From positions 496,001 to 560,000 of the forward strand of contig NC_033556.1 in NCBI RefSeq assembly GCF_001680005.1: a stretch of 64,000 nucleotides of DNA, read 5' to 3'. The position numbers and the translations under genes are program-made. The notes under the pieces are model-generated. The model saw nothing but the letters and a program-made list of their open reading frames with translations. It was not told the origin of the DNA and searched no databases. This document shows positions 10,521 through 22,543 of the stretch, piece by piece. This DNA is from Plasmodium coatneyi. Its lineage: Eukaryota > Apicomplexa > Aconoidasida > Haemosporida > Plasmodiidae. How positions within the stretch are numbered: the stretch's first letter is position 1; each line of letters opens with the position of its first letter.

Positions 10521-12022
10521 TTACATACGTTGATAACTAATATTCCTGCCCCTGTTTCCTGGTCTTCTACCATTATTTGTTCGTCCTCTGGATGTTGGCC
10601 CATCATATATGGTGGAATTGTCTTCGGTTGAAGCTACGCTTGAAGCTATTGTTGAATAATCTGTTCCATATTCGGTAGCAGAATCCTCTGATAAGGTGTT
10701 CAATTCATTTCTGATGATGGATCTTTTTTTTCTGCTTCTACTGTTGCTTCCACCAAAACTGTTACGTAACCCAGAGAATAAATTCGTATACTAAGAATGG
10801 AAAGGAAGTGAGGGGGTGGGAATTTGTATATATATGTAGGGTGCAGTCTTATTTATGTCTATTTATGTGTATTTTTATGTGTATTTCTTGTACTTTTAAA
10901 AAAAAAAAAGAAAAATTAGTAAAATGCTATTATTTACACTTCTACATATAGTGGTCATAATTATTTTTAAATTACAATTGTCCATTATAATTACCATTGT
11001 AATTATAAGTGTAATTACGTATACATACCTTATATAAAAGGAACATAACGGCAGGTAATCCTATTGCAGCAATTCCACCAGCAGCAGACACAGCAGCAGG
11101 TGCAACAGTACTGCTAGCAGAACCATAATCATAATCACTAAAAGAACCACTACTACCAGCTTGATTTGGATTGGGATTTGGTTTGGGTTTTGGTGGTGGT
11201 GTACATTCCAGTATTTCCAGGTCTTTTTCTTCGTACCCTCCCTGTCCTCTGGGCTTCGGTTCTTTGTACTTTTTCCACTTAGTGTTAAAGTCGGAACAAT
11301 ACGGTTCAGTGTCCTTCCCTTCACAATCTGTGCGAATAGCGTTATAAGCATCAGCACGTTCCTTTAAGTAAGTGTGATATGCTGCATTGCATTTGGTCCC
11401 ACGTTGCTCCCGCTGTTCCTTTATAGCTCCGTAGTTATTATAATACTCATATGCTAATTTTCTCTGCTTGAATTCGCCCTCACTAATATTGTCGTATATA
11501 ATTTTACACCTTTCTTCATTCGCCTTTTTACGGTACTCCTCATAGATTTTTCTCATGAGGGCCAATACTGTGCTACTATCTATATTTTTCCATAATATGT
11601 CTCCTAACCAATAGTAAAAGAAAGTGCATGGCTTATCCCCCCTATCGCCTGTACCTTGCCACGCATGTGCGAAACATTGTGCATGAGCTATCTCCTGCAT
11701 ATGACCCCCCAACTCCGTATGTCCATGCAGTGCAGTCTTCACTGCTTCCGTGGCACTATAACCACAAGTATCAAATACCTCCCTGAATTCATTATAGTAT
11801 GAAGAATTTGAAGGTAACTTACTCAATTCCTCATCCTACAAATAGTTAAATGGGTAAAATGTTAAAGAAGAGTTAAAATGCGTATACATCTTATGGTATG
11901 TGTATGATACTGTACATATATATATATAAGTAGCATATATACACATGTATATATATGTCTATGTATTTATGGTAAGGAGCACATTTAACCCCAAGTACTG
12001 TTCCTGTCGATGATGGTGTCAT
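10521..12022 (-). CDS. kir: KIR protein (kir A) with CD99-like stretch
   Basis: Three-exon minus-strand gene: exon 1 12022-11999 (tentative, MTPSSTGT), exon 2 11835-11029 (269 codons) and exon 3 10790-10521, all phase 0. Exon 2 starts DEELSKLPSNSSYYNEF and has the PIR core CTFFYYWLGDILW with paired Cys, then a Pro/Asn-rich hinge with NPNPNQAGSSGSFSD. It ends in a membrane segment ending MFLLYK. Exon 3 is the Arg/Ser-rich cytoplasmic tail ending NISYQRM. The hinge peptide is strikingly like part of mammalian CD99. Molecular mimicry of CD99 has been reported for P. knowlesi KIR proteins. The 5' flank (GTCATTGTTTATGTG) matches that of kir B, which supports the start. Exon 1 is the uncertain part. 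Confidence 0.88.
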
Positions 12023-13200
12023 TGTTTATGTGTGCATATTTCCATGTATATGTAATAAATTTAAGTTTAAATTGTTCCTTATATATTCATATATATTTCA
12101 TGAACACACACATGTAAAAATTTTTGCTCGTTCCGTGCTGGTTATGAATATGGTATTTTTACTTTTTTAAGCAATAAACATATTCCTTAATTTGTGAATA
12201 GTAGTAATATCACAACATACACATGTACGGTAATCATTACATGTATATAATTGAGGTAAGAATATGAACGGGCGTACGAATGAACGAACAAACAAAGAAT
12301 AAAAAAAATAATGGATCGAAGGAATAAAACCCTTCGTGTTCAATCTGTGTATCTATGTATTATATTTTTGTGCACATTTTGTGTACATTGTGCATGTTTG
12401 TTCATTTGGAGCATTCCATTATTATGTACACTTCTCTATTATTATGTATATAAGCACAACTTTTTTCTATTTGACGTAAATTTTCACATGTACTACATGC
12501 CTTTTTTGCCTTATTGTTATGCTTAAAGGGGAGAGTTAATTGAAAATTATTAATACGCATATTGCATAATTCAAACAAAAAAAGAAGGAGCACTCTTTCC
12601 TCTAAATGTGTACATTCATTTATATTCAGTAAAAAAAATATGCACAAATATTATAGAATTACCAAAGTAAAAGAGAAAGAAAGAAGTCAAAAAAAAAAAA
12701 AAAAGAAAAGAAAAGAAATGTCAAATTAATAAAAATTTATTTATGTATGCACTTTATTCCACACACACACAGTACAGTACACTGCACTCCATTTCAAAGT
12801 GTATATATAATTATTATTATTATTCGTACAACATTTTACTACTACACTGTGTATCTTGTTTCCCCACTTATTCTTTCCTTCATTGGCACAATTTCGGCTT
12901 AACAAACAAAAATTTTAAATAGCTTTTATTAATGTTCCCTTCCCCCTTCATTTCTCTCCCCTTTCCCTTAAATATATAATAAATAATTCACTTACATTAG
13001 ATACACACATCCCCCTAGTTCAAATTATCATCTTTCCTTATATCCTAATATATTCCTGAAGACCATGCTTCTCTCTCTTTCTCTTTTCTATTGAAAATTC
13101 AGGACGATGAGGATCTTCTTTCATCCTTTTATTTCCACGTGTATTACGCTGATATATATACATGGTTCTACGTGTGCACCTTCATATTCAGTTATACTGT
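12023..13200. other. Gene-free region upstream of kir A
   Basis: AT-rich sequence with a few short chance ORFs (for example 12311-12526) and no family features. The part next to kir A shares its 5' flank with kir B. Confidence 0.6.
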
Positions 13201-13209
13201 TCTTCATTG

Positions 13210-14232
13210 TTAGGCAGGGTTTAGGGTTCAAGGTTTAGGGTTCAGATTTTAACGTGGAAATTTTAAGGTTCAGGGTTAACGTATCAGGGTTGAGGGTTTA
13301 TGATTTAGGGTTTAGCGCTAAGGTTTGAGTAATTAGGGTTCAGGGTTGAGTGTTTAGGGTTGAAGGTTTAGGGTTCAGGTTTCAGGGTTCAGGGTTTAGT
13401 GTTTAGGGTTCAGTCTTCAGGGTTTAGGATTCAGGGTTCAGTCTTAAGAACTTAGGGTTCAGTCTTCAGGACTTAGGGTTCAGCGATTAGGGTTTATGGC
13501 TTAGGATTTTGAGTTTGTGGTTCAGGGTTTAGGATTCAGCTTTTAAGCTGTAGGTTTTAGCGTTTAGTCTATGAGGTTCAGGGTTTAGGCTTCAGGGTTT
13601 AGGGTTTAGGTTTTAGCGTCCAGGATTTAGGGTTTAGAGTTTAAGGCTTTAGGGATTAGGATTGATGTTTTAGGATTAAGGTTTTAGGATTTAGTTTTTA
13701 GAGTCCAGGTTTCAGGGTTTAGTGTTTAGCGTCGAGGGTTTAGTGTTTAGCGTCGAGGGTTTAGCGTTTACGGTTCAGGCTTCAGGGTTTATGGTTCCGG
13801 TTTTAAGATTTATGGAATTGTGTTTAGGGTTCGGGGCTTAGTGTTCAGATTTTCAGGGTTTAGCGTTCGGGTTTAGGGTTGAATGTGTAGGCTTTTAGGT
13901 TTTAAGCTGTAAGCTTTAGTGTTTAGTCTATGAGGTTCAGGGTTTATGCTTTAGGGTTTAGGGTTTAGGGTTCAGGGTTCAGTGTTTAGGTTTTAGGATT
14001 CAGGGTTTAGGGTTTAGGATTCAGTGCTTAGGGTTTAGGGTTCAGGGTTAAGGGTTCAGAGTTTAGCGTTTCGGAGTTTAGTGTTAGGTTTTAGGGTTTT
14101 AGTTTCATTGTTTAGCTTTTCAGGGTTCAGTTTTAGGATTTAGGATTTATGGTTGTGGATTTAGTTTTTCAAGATTCAGTGTTAGGATTTAGGATTGAGG
14201 TTTTAGCGTTTTAGTGTTTAGGGTTTAGGTTT
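13210..14232 (+). repeat. Internal telomere-like repeat block (GGGTTYAGGG)
   Basis: About 1 kb of degenerate heptamers GGGTTTA/GGGTTCA on the plus strand, interspersed with decayed forms such as AGGTTTTAGCGTTTAG. This is the Plasmodium telomere repeat type, here inside a chromosome between a kir gene and core genes. Such interstitial telomere-like repeats are known near P. knowlesi variant genes. No coding function. Confidence 0.93.
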
Positions 14233-14545
14233 TAGGGTATGTGTGTATGATTTCACATTTTAGGATGTGTGTGTGTAGGTTTAGGGTTTTAGGGTTTAGG
14301 GTTCAGGGTTTAGGGTTCAGGGTTTAGGGTGTGTTTGTTTAGGATTTCGCATTTTAGGGTGTATGTAGGACGATTTCACATTTTAGGGGGGTTGTGTGTA
14401 GGATTTCGCACATAGGGTAATGTTCCGGTTTTAGGGTTTCGGATTTCGCATTTTAAGGGGTGTGTGTATAAAATTTTGGGATTTTAGGGAGTGTGGCTGT
14501 AGGATTTTGCATTTAAGGGTGTGTTTGTGTATAGGATTTGACACT
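14233..14545 (+). repeat. TAGGATTTCGCATTTTAGGG repeats joined to telomere-like block
   Basis: The telomere-like block passes into about eight copies of the TAGGATTTCGCATTTTAGGG-type unit with TG-rich spacers. The same unit is found in the last introns of both SICAvar genes. It may be a relic of a SICAvar gene or a repeat that evolved from telomere-like sequence. Confidence 0.88.
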
Positions 14546-14746
14546 TTACGTGTATTTTTTATCCATTCGTTTGCGAATGTTTTATTTTTTTTTTTTTTCT
14601 TAAAGGATGCCGTGCGCACATATGTGTCGCTGCGCTTGGTGGCGGGCGGACAATAAGGTTTCACAAACTGGGTGGATTGGAATGGTTTGATTGGAATGGG
14701 TAGACTGCAACGAGTCGACTCCAACGGGTTGGTTAAGAGAGCAAAA

Positions 14747-15739
14747 CTACACGTTAAAAAACATCATATAAATGAAAAGGGGGAAGCACATGCAGAGGTT
14801 GTCGAGGGCGCCGCCAAAAAGTTCCAGGAGGCAGAGGGACAATCCTAGGAGGAGCGTGTGCAGGTAATTTTCCACGTAGTAGAGGGACACGAGCGATACG
14901 AAGAAGCAGGTCAGGGTGCCGTGCAGCTGCAGGGGGGAACGAATCGGTGAAGCAATGACGCAGTGAAGCAACACGGTGAGTAGCCCACGGAACTGCCAAG
15001 CCACTTAGCAGATGCACCCGCTGGGATAACGCGGAAACCACTCAGCTCGATTTCTCCCTCTCTTACCGTTTTCTTCTTGTAAATGGAGTACGCGGGGAAC
15101 TGCGTGCCCACGATCGCCGCCATAGGGTCGGAAAAAAAGATGGGCGTCAACACGTAGAGCGGAAGTTTGAAAAAGAAAAAAAGTGACACGACTGTGTTGT
15201 AAACAATAATTCCTTTGTCTCGGTAGACACCAAATCTGTGGATAGGTGAACAGGTGAATGGGCAAATAGGTGAATATGTGAACAGGTTAATGAGGCGATG
15301 GGCCACATCTGAGGGGATGAAAAACTCCCGCGGGGAAATCGCGCAGGGACATACCTGAATGGACAGATAAAGCAGCGCAGGATAGACGTGGCAGCTATTA
15401 AATAAATGAACAGGACACAGTAGCTTCCCTGCCCGCTGTTGGTAGCATGGTTCACTTGAGGCGACCTTCTATTACCGTTTATGCTAATGTCGAAGAGGAG
15501 GATTATTAGCCCGCATAACATATGAGCTAACTTTCTGAAAAGGAGGGGGGAAGCGAAAGGATGTATCATATGAGCGGTCAGACTCATCACACCAGTGCAA
15601 CTGCACCAGTGGATGCAGCAACAACCATGCATGGAAACGTTCGTCCTTCCAACCTTGCGTAAAACTTGGGGATTTTCTCCCATCGGTCGAGCACCGTCAC
15701 TAAGACCGCCACCACAAGGAACAGGATGGTGCAATTCAT
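14747..15739 (-). CDS. DGK1/dolichol kinase/phytol kinase-family membrane protein
   Basis: Four exons: 15739-15654, 15534-15355, 15235-15067 and 14926-14747. Phases 2, 2 and 0 all match and give about 204 residues. The protein is nearly all membrane segments. The last two exons carry SDPMAAIVG, then KKKT joined to LHGTLTCFF, and a final E.....DNL (LLELFGGALDNLCM). These are the signature positions of the CTP-dependent lipid kinase/cytidylyltransferase family (SEC59, DGK1, VTE5). Members phosphorylate polyprenol, phytol or diacylglycerol at the ER or plastid. The substrate cannot be told from sequence. It is shorter than yeast DGK1. An exon 2 read-through of a loop (NGNRRSPQVNHATNSG) was preferred to an extra intron. 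It is the first core gene after the telomere-like block and is divergent from the XPA-like gene. Confidence 0.78.
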
Positions 15740-16471
15740 TTTGCGCGTTCTGTCATTCACATGTGGGGGTCGGAAGAAAGCGAAATGGGGGCCGCGTCAA
15801 AGGGAGTCTTATAAATGGGTATTCCCTTTTTTGCTATCACATGGTGGGCCCCCTTTTTTGGCTTCTTATTCGCCCCTTCCTTCTATTCATTTTCTTCACC
15901 CAGGGGAGAGCATTACTTCCTGCTCGAAGTGGCATAATCTGCAGCTGATAGAACCTTCTCTGTAGATGTATTTTGAAAAGAATGGAATCAAAAAGGGGTG
16001 GCTCTAAATTTTTAAAAAAAACATCTATAGAGGTGATGAAGCGGCATGCAGAGAAAAAAAAAAAAAAAAAAAAAAAAAATGAAACGTCGCGTATATCTAT
16101 ATGGTGATGTATACAAGGGCTTTGTGCACTAACATGAGTAATTTTTTTTTTTTTTTTTTTTTTTTCCCTTCTCTTGTACGAAGCATTCATGGCTATACCC
16201 CCTGTTGCCCCTTTGCACAGAGGAGATCACTAACCGTCAGCAACGTAACGACCCCGTAATAATAGGCACACATGGATTTTTTTTTTTTTTTCTACCCCTT
16301 GAAGAATTCATCCGGGGGAGAGCAAACCTTAGTGGACCTCGCATGCACCACGTGTCTCCGTGAGTATGCCGCCCCCACCTGGACGAATTGTTGAAGGGGA
16401 GGGCAACCAAACCGATGCGACTGGGAAAAAGCAACTAACTGGAAGGGCAGCTGAGTTAATCCACCGCAACC
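15740..16471. promoter_or_regulatory. Divergent promoter region between lipid kinase and XPA-like genes
   Basis: No gene seen. Contains poly-A (16053-16079) and poly-T (16141-16166) tracts typical of Plasmodium promoters. The two flanking genes start on either side of it. Confidence 0.5.
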
Positions 16472-17668
16472 ATGGCGCACAGCGATGATTCGCAAAACGA
16501 AAGGGAAGAAGCCAATTACAACACCATCCTGTATGAACAGAACTTGAAGGACGAAATAGACTACTACGGGGAAGACCTACCTCACATAAACTTTTACTTG
16601 AAATTCCAACGGAAAAACTTTTTGCAGGAGTTCCTCCAGGAGGTGATGATGCTGCCAAGTGGGGTCAGATCGGATGGGGCTGAGGCGGGGCAGAGGAAAG
16701 AGGAGACGGCCATCCTGGTGGAGGAAAGCAAGGAAACTGCTACCCTAGGGGAAGGAAACGCCAGCGATAATGCAGTCGCACGGGATGCAGAACTGGACGT
16801 GTTGAATGACGGAGGGTTCTACGTGGAAGACGACTCCGGGGGGGAGGAACCACCCTACGATAAACCGCTTTCAGAGCAGCCTCATTTTGTACCCACCCCA
16901 GAACATCCCTGCGAAGACGCCAACCTGAGGGATGTCTTTCTAAAGCTCACCCAGGGGAATACCACCTGCAGTGACAACGCGGAACTAACCCACCTAAACG
17001 AAAGCGATGAAGCCATAAAACACATAAATGAGGTTTTCCAAAAAAATAAGGATAAATTCCTGTTCAGCGTGGAGCGGCAAATCGAAAACAATGAAGAGCT
17101 CATCTTACAAGAGTATTGCTTCCTTTGTAATAAAAAAAAAAAATTAAACAAACCCCTGTGTGCAGTCAACATATACGTATGCTACGATTGCAAAGTGCAG
17201 GACAGTAATTTTAAAATGATATCCCTGAGCAAGTTGGTGCGGAAATATTGCCTTAACAACTATGACCTGTCGAAATACGAAAAACATCTAGCTCTGTTGT
17301 GTACAAAGAACCCACGTGGGTACTCCAAGCAAATGAAGCTATACTTTGTTTTTCAAATAAAAGAAATTGCTATACGGAAGCATGGGTCTTTGGAAAATGT
17401 GAAACAGATGTATACCTCCAAAGTGCTAAAGTCATTTAGAAGTGCACAGGGAACTCCTCAGTCGTCGAAGAAACGGAAGGAGCTGCACAAGATGGTTAAA
17501 CCTAAGAGCATTTACAGCAAGAAGGTTAAAAAGGCGGAGGACGAAAAAATAATTTGCGATAACAGTCAACACGAGTTTGACTCACCAACGTGTACTAACG
17601 TGGAGGATTCCCTCTACGTGAAAAAGTGTAGGAAGTGCGCCTACCAGGTGGAGTACATGCAGTTCTGA
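16472..17668 (+). CDS. XPA: DNA repair protein XPA/RAD14 homologue
   Basis: Single exon, 398 residues. XPA binds damaged DNA and positions nucleotide excision repair factors in the nucleus. The C-terminal half shows the family order: a zinc-binding site C-x2-C (CFLC) and C-x2-C (CYDC) around residues 216-245, then SLSKLVRKYCLNNYDLSKYE, then NPRGYSKQMKLYFVFQIKEIAIRKHGS. This last part matches the XPA motif with NPH...MKLYL..QI....WGS. A second CxxC-type cluster (KKCRKCAY) lies near the C-terminus. The N-terminal part is acidic and Plasmodium-specific. The start at MAHSDD follows the long poly-T promoter region. Assignment rests on motif order, with no alignment computed. Confidence 0.85.
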   Translation: MAHSDDSQNEREEANYNTILYEQNLKDEIDYYGEDLPHINFYLKFQRKNFLQEFLQEVMMLPSGVRSDGAEAGQRKEETAILVEESKETATLGEGNASDNAVARDAELDVLNDGGFYVEDDSGGEEPPYDKPLSEQPHFVPTPEHPCEDANLRDVFLKLTQGNTTCSDNAELTHLNESDEAIKHINEVFQKNKDKFLFSVERQIENNEELILQEYCFLCNKKKKLNKPLCAVNIYVCYDCKVQDSNFKMISLSKLVRKYCLNNYDLSKYEKHLALLCTKNPRGYSKQMKLYFVFQIKEIAIRKHGSLENVKQMYTSKVLKSFRSAQGTPQSSKKRKELHKMVKPKSIYSKKVKKAEDEKIICDNSQHEFDSPTCTNVEDSLYVKKCRKCAYQVEYMQF

Positions 17669-17940
17669 GGGGGCGCAACAACGTGATCAACGACGTGGAC
17701 AAATTTAACTGCTTACACATGGAAGTATTAACATATCCCCCTGTTGAAGTAGCCCCCTTCCCCAGGGGTCCTCATATCGGGGCGCAAATAAATAAAATAA
17801 AATAAAAGGTGAACTTCACACGGAAGACCAAATTACACAGTGGCAGAAAAGTTCATCCCCCTGTTTAACTCCCACCAGATGGTGCCGCTACTCCACGCAA
17901 CATTCGAATTCACTCCAGATGGTCTTCTTCACATCGCAGT

Positions 17941-19308
17941 CTAGTCAAAAAATCTTTTTATGTTGTCCGAGGGCTCCTCCTTCAAGTTGTAAACGAAGGT
18001 GTACCAGTCGATTATCCCTGAAGAGGAAAAAAAAAAAAAAAAAAAAATAGCTAAATGACCCTATTTGATGGTGCCTAACCTTTTGCTCATTTATACGTAA
18101 CAAGACAAAGTCAACATTGTTCAATCTTGCGAACCATCTGACGGGGCCCACTCATGAATTCGGCTTATAAACTGATCCTTCGTTAGCTCGGGAAGGTCAC
18201 TAAAGGAGGAAAAGACGCATTCTATAAGGGGAAGTAAATGGGAAAAAGGCATGTGTGTGGGTAACTAAATGGAAATGCTCTCAGGGATCCCCCAATTGGC
18301 AGATATACAAACGCCCAGTTGAGAAACTCTTCCCACTTTGGCATGAGCTCCAAATATTTCCTCCTTTTCCATTGCCCTCTTCACTTACGCATTGCATCGT
18401 TCGAGATGGGTTGCTCACTCACGTACTCGTTAATAATTTTTAAATTTATTATAGCTCCTGTGCTGGTGCCTGCGTTGGTGCCGGCGTTCATGCCTTTGTT
18501 TTTGTTTTTGCTTTTGAGGAACTCGCTAATTTTTCGGCAGCTCTCTACATAAACGATGGGGGAGACTGCCATAGGGGAGGGGAAACGGGTCAGACATATA
18601 GGATGGGTGAAACGGGGGTAAGGCGAGACGTAAGTGACACGTGCGGAAGGTAACCACTTCGGAGTAGCCTCCCCCCGCGGGACCTACCCGGGATGCTGAT
18701 CGAGCCCTGGTTCTTTATCTGCCCAGAGTTGATGGTGAGGGGCCACTCGAATTCAGCCTGCCTCAAAAAATTCTTAAAAGCTTCGAAATTTAAGCTATCG
18801 TTTTTAGGAAGGAATAATTTCTCCCACTTTTTTGGGGGGCGATTTTTTCTGAGCTCTATAAACTCGTTGTTGTGTGAAATTACGTGCCCTAATAGTTCTT
18901 GGTCAGACAGCCGCCCAAAAATCTGCGCAAAAAATGGGTGAGGTGTGCTCGGTGTGAGGGCAGAAAAAAGGATGACTACACACCGGCGCTGCTTGAAATA
19001 ATTCCCCATGCACTGGATCGAACAGGTGAAGCCACTCTTTTTCTCTGATTTACCTTTACTATATCAAAAACCAGAAATGCAGACGCACGCGGAGCAGGAA
19101 CACGCTGCTGCCTACCCCGCCTCAACGTAAGGAGCCTCTTCTTTATGTAGAGCGAATTGCTTTTCCGGTTTGTCTCTAGCGTGGTGCTGTGCGAACTCCT
19201 ATTTAGTGTGTAACAATTTTGTGCGTGTTTACTTTCGCTAGTTATTAACAGCGTATGTAGCATAAGTGTGAGGAATAAAATGGGAAGGAGTATCTTCGTT
19301 GCAGACAT
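17941..19308 (-). CDS. Secreted or plastid-targeted protein, unknown function
   Basis: Multi-exon model: 19308-19054, 18922-18688, 18565-18423, 18347-18313 (tentative), 18199-18136 and 18017-17941. Phases agree in this chain. The first exon starts with a hydrophobic signal (MSATKILLPILFLTLMLHTL) followed by a basic, Ser/Asn-rich stretch, which suggests a bipartite apicoplast leader. The body contains IFGRLSDQELLGHVISHNNE, RPPKKWEKLFLPKND and DLPELTKDQFISRIHEW and ends KRFFD. I do not recognise the family. The weak point is the small fourth exon. A stronger donor at 18382 (GTAAGT) would leave the downstream exon out of phase, so alternative models are possible. Confidence 0.6.
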
Positions 19309-20403
19309 TTCTGAATGGCAGTGTGTGGTTCGGTCTGCTCTGGTGCATCCTACTCAACTGCTCCGTGTTGTAGCACTTCCCCGTTATAGCCCGCCCCTAA
19401 AATCCTCGTTCACCTCCTTGCCATGCAGTTGCTTCTCCCACCATGAGGTGTGCTCAAAAATGGAACTTAAACAAGCGCATAGTCGACTGTATGGCTCACA
19501 ATGGAAGGAAGCAAAAAGGGTTCGCTCGGTAGCGAAAGAAACTATACAGGGGGTGGTACAGAGGAGCATCTTTTTTTTTTTTTTTTTTTCTTCCAAAATG
19601 GCCATCAAGATGGGAAAGCACGATAGTAGTGCTAGTAATTCGTGCGTGCGCATTACACAGCAAAGGAAAAAAAAAAAAAAATTTCACGCTCCTTTTTTAA
19701 CCTTATAATGAACGGAGAAGTTTCCCCCCAACACGTCACTACAAATTGGAGTAACCACACCATGGGGTGCTACGAGACGATTCTGCCAAATGTGCAACAC
19801 TAAGAGGTGAGAAAAAAAAAAAAAAAGTGCTACCGCCAAGCCGTTCGGGTGAATATTTAAAGACGATTTTTCAATGGGAAGAGCTTTCTTTTTTAAGTTC
19901 CGTTTTCCTTTTAATTTTGAAGCTAAGTATCAATTTGAGGAAGCCGTGGAGGCACGATCAGCCGGGTTGGAAGCAGCACCATGACGCCACACCTGCATGA
20001 ATGCGTGCGCCTCACCTTTGGCACTTCCCTTTTGAGCGCTTAATTAAAAAATTTTAAATGACTTATATAAGTTTAGTACATATATACTACGAGATGGAAC
20101 AGCGGGGTGTAGTTAAAAAAAAAAAAAGGAGAAAAAAGAGCAGTTAAATGGGAGCAGGTAGGAAAAAACTGTTATGCGAATATACACACTGCGCATGCGT
20201 ATGAACCAATGCTCTTGGGCGAAGAGTTGCAAAAGCAGCGGGGAACTCACACAGACGGTGAGCCGCCACATGTGCGCACATAATATTTCTGACTTTCTTT
20301 CCGCAAGGAGGGTTGTGCGGTGGGGTTGTCTATATCATTGCTTTTCCTGCACATTTATATATTTCCCTGGTGAAGGCAGTGCTTGGAGACAAGCGCTTCT
20401 CAT
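19309..20403. other. Intergenic region, no gene seen
   Basis: Poly-A/T tracts and chance ORFs only. It separates the 5' end of the secreted-protein gene from the 3' end of the eL34 gene. Confidence 0.5.
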
Positions 20404-20875
20404 TCATCTGCCCTTTCGCTTATCAGCGACCTTCTTAACCTTCTTGTTATCAGTTGTAGTCTTCTTTGCATCCTTGGTTGTTGATTTTTTCTTTTCCTTT
20501 TTAACCTTCTTTACCTTTTTCTCCTGTTTCTTCTTTTCCTTCAATACTTGTCGAACACATTTCTGCTCCTCAAAAAGGAAAGCTCTCATGATTCTTTCCC
20601 GAATGCACTTGGCGCATATGGAGCCTCCATAGGCCCTGGAAACTTTTCTGTCCTTTTTCCTGGCTCGGTGGTTGTCAGCTGGTCGCAGGGCCTTAACCTA
20701 AATGATGGAAAAAAAAAAAAGAAAAATGATAATTCTCTGTTGCTAATATTCAAGAGGGAAATTACACCCTTACATGAACAGCCAGCAAACATCCATTCCT
20801 TGTGGATGTCCTTCACGACGTAACGAACAAGCTGTTGCGCGAAACAACATAAAATGCTCAATCATGGTGTGCAAG

Positions 20876-20909
<34 letters not shown>

Positions 20910-21360
20910 GAACTGTTCAGGTAAAAAAGGACACAACTAGCCAAACGGGTAACACTTCACGAACAAGCAAAAACACTAACTAACGCGTGAAGTATACATA
21001 AACAGGTGCGTGGAGAAATGGCGCGAAATGGCGAAGCACGTGTTTCTCTCGTTAGCCTCAAATTTAGAGGAAAAACTCGATATGCATATGTATCCATGTG
21101 CATGTATATATGCCCCATCCACTTTGGCATTCTCCTTCCACCCCTCTCTCCGGAGCTGACTCCCGTGTCAGCCACTTCGCTTTTTCCCTCGTTGTACTTA
21201 CCCCCTGAATGGCCGTTTTGCAGTCGGCACATTTTGGCTTTCCGGCTTTCTTCTTTACTACATGGATAGTTAACTTGCCCCCGGGCGTCCTTATGGGCCT
21301 CACTTTGTTCGACTTGGTGTTGTAGTGATTGTGTTTACGATAATGAACTCGTTGCGCCAT
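20404..21360 (-). CDS. RPL34: 60S ribosomal protein L34 (eL34)
   Basis: Two exons, 21360-21202 (53 codons) and 20697-20404, joined in phase 0, about 150 residues. eL34 is a cytosolic large-subunit protein. The first exon reads MAQRVHYRKHNHYNTKSNKV, then TPGGKL and the zinc-site half CADC. The second continues LRP, KVSRAYGGS, a second CAKC pair and RAFLFEEQKCVRQVLK. This is the complete family pattern, including both CxxC pairs. The C-terminal tail is lysine-rich (KKVKKVKKEKKK), longer than in animals. The donor GTAAGT and acceptor TTTAG are clear. An intron after the N-terminal third is normal for this gene in Plasmodium. Confidence 0.95.
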
Positions 21361-22543
21361 TTTGAAAATAAAGAGGAGGATGGGATACAAGTTAATAAAA
21401 GGGCGGGATCCCGAAAAATGTTGCGTGAACAGGGGAAAATCTTCTCCCTAACTCGTACGGCAAAGGAGTTACGTAAGTATGCGCGTATATATTTATATGA
21501 TTTCCCGCGCGACTGTTTCACTGTAGGATGGCGGACGAGCCGAACTCGTAAAACTGAATGCAAGGAGATAGTTAATGAAAATGGCGATGGCTAAGGTTGC
21601 TAACGCGCGTGAACGTAAATACAAACTGCGAAATGCGCCTAACGCTTAATCTTATCGTGTGATTGAATGTACGGATGAAAATAAGCATCACGTCAGTTGT
21701 TACCTCTTTTTTTTTTTTTTTTTTATGTTACCAAAAAAGAAAAAAAATAAATAATTTCCTTTACTCGCAGCTGTGCATAAAAGGTCATAAACGTGATTGA
21801 TAAAATTTTTTTTTATTCAAATTGGCGAATTAAAAAAAAAAAAAAAAGGAAACGTACACGTAAATTTACGTACAATAATGAGGCTTGGTTCTGCCGCAGG
21901 TGACCCTAAATAATAATAAAGTGAGTATTTTCGCGCATTGCATTTATTTGTGGATACCGTATGAGCGGCGCTTCGCTTCCATCACGGCTACCGAAAACTC
22001 ACGTGGGGAACCTACCTCTCCCCAAATGGGTGTTATATTTCCATCTACAGGTGCTGACGTGCCAAGTGACGGTACCCCTGCACTTATCGCAATGTTGGAG
22101 GGACGTATATATATACTTAAGGAAGGGGTGGAGGACGAAATTATTGCCGCTCCAAATATGCGGCATACGTGGTGGGCAAATGCACGTTTTCGTTTTATAT
22201 GCATATGTTTTGCCCCCTTGTTGTGGTTACTTCACTTTTGCACGAATATGATCCAACCGAAACGGGGTTAGGTTAATGAAAAACGCATTAGTATACTTCT
22301 GTTCATGCTGATTATAACGCGGTAGCGCCCCGCTTTAAATGCACCAAGCTGCGATAAAGGGCATTATAATATCCTCCATTTTAGCAGAAGGCGGGCGCAA
22401 AATGCCGCTGTTGAGTGGATACTCTCTCCAAGCCTTTGAAGCACTGCCCCTACGTACCTATACCTACATGTACCCATTTGCAAAAAAGCGAGAGGCATAA
22501 TTTTTCAGCTAACACAGGAGGGAAATTAATGAGCCACTTTACC
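21361..22543. other. Unassigned core interval with weak coding hints
   Basis: No firm gene. A plus-strand open stretch at 21885-22271 includes AMLEGRIYILKEGVEDEII after a possible acceptor at 22050, and could be an exon of a small spliced gene. The complementary strand is open over part of the same interval. No family is recognised and no complete exon chain could be built. Confidence 0.3.

Noticed and set aside
13210..14545. True chromosome end
   Set aside because: Repeats are degenerate, have long unique sequence with genes on both sides, and grade into an intron-type repeat.
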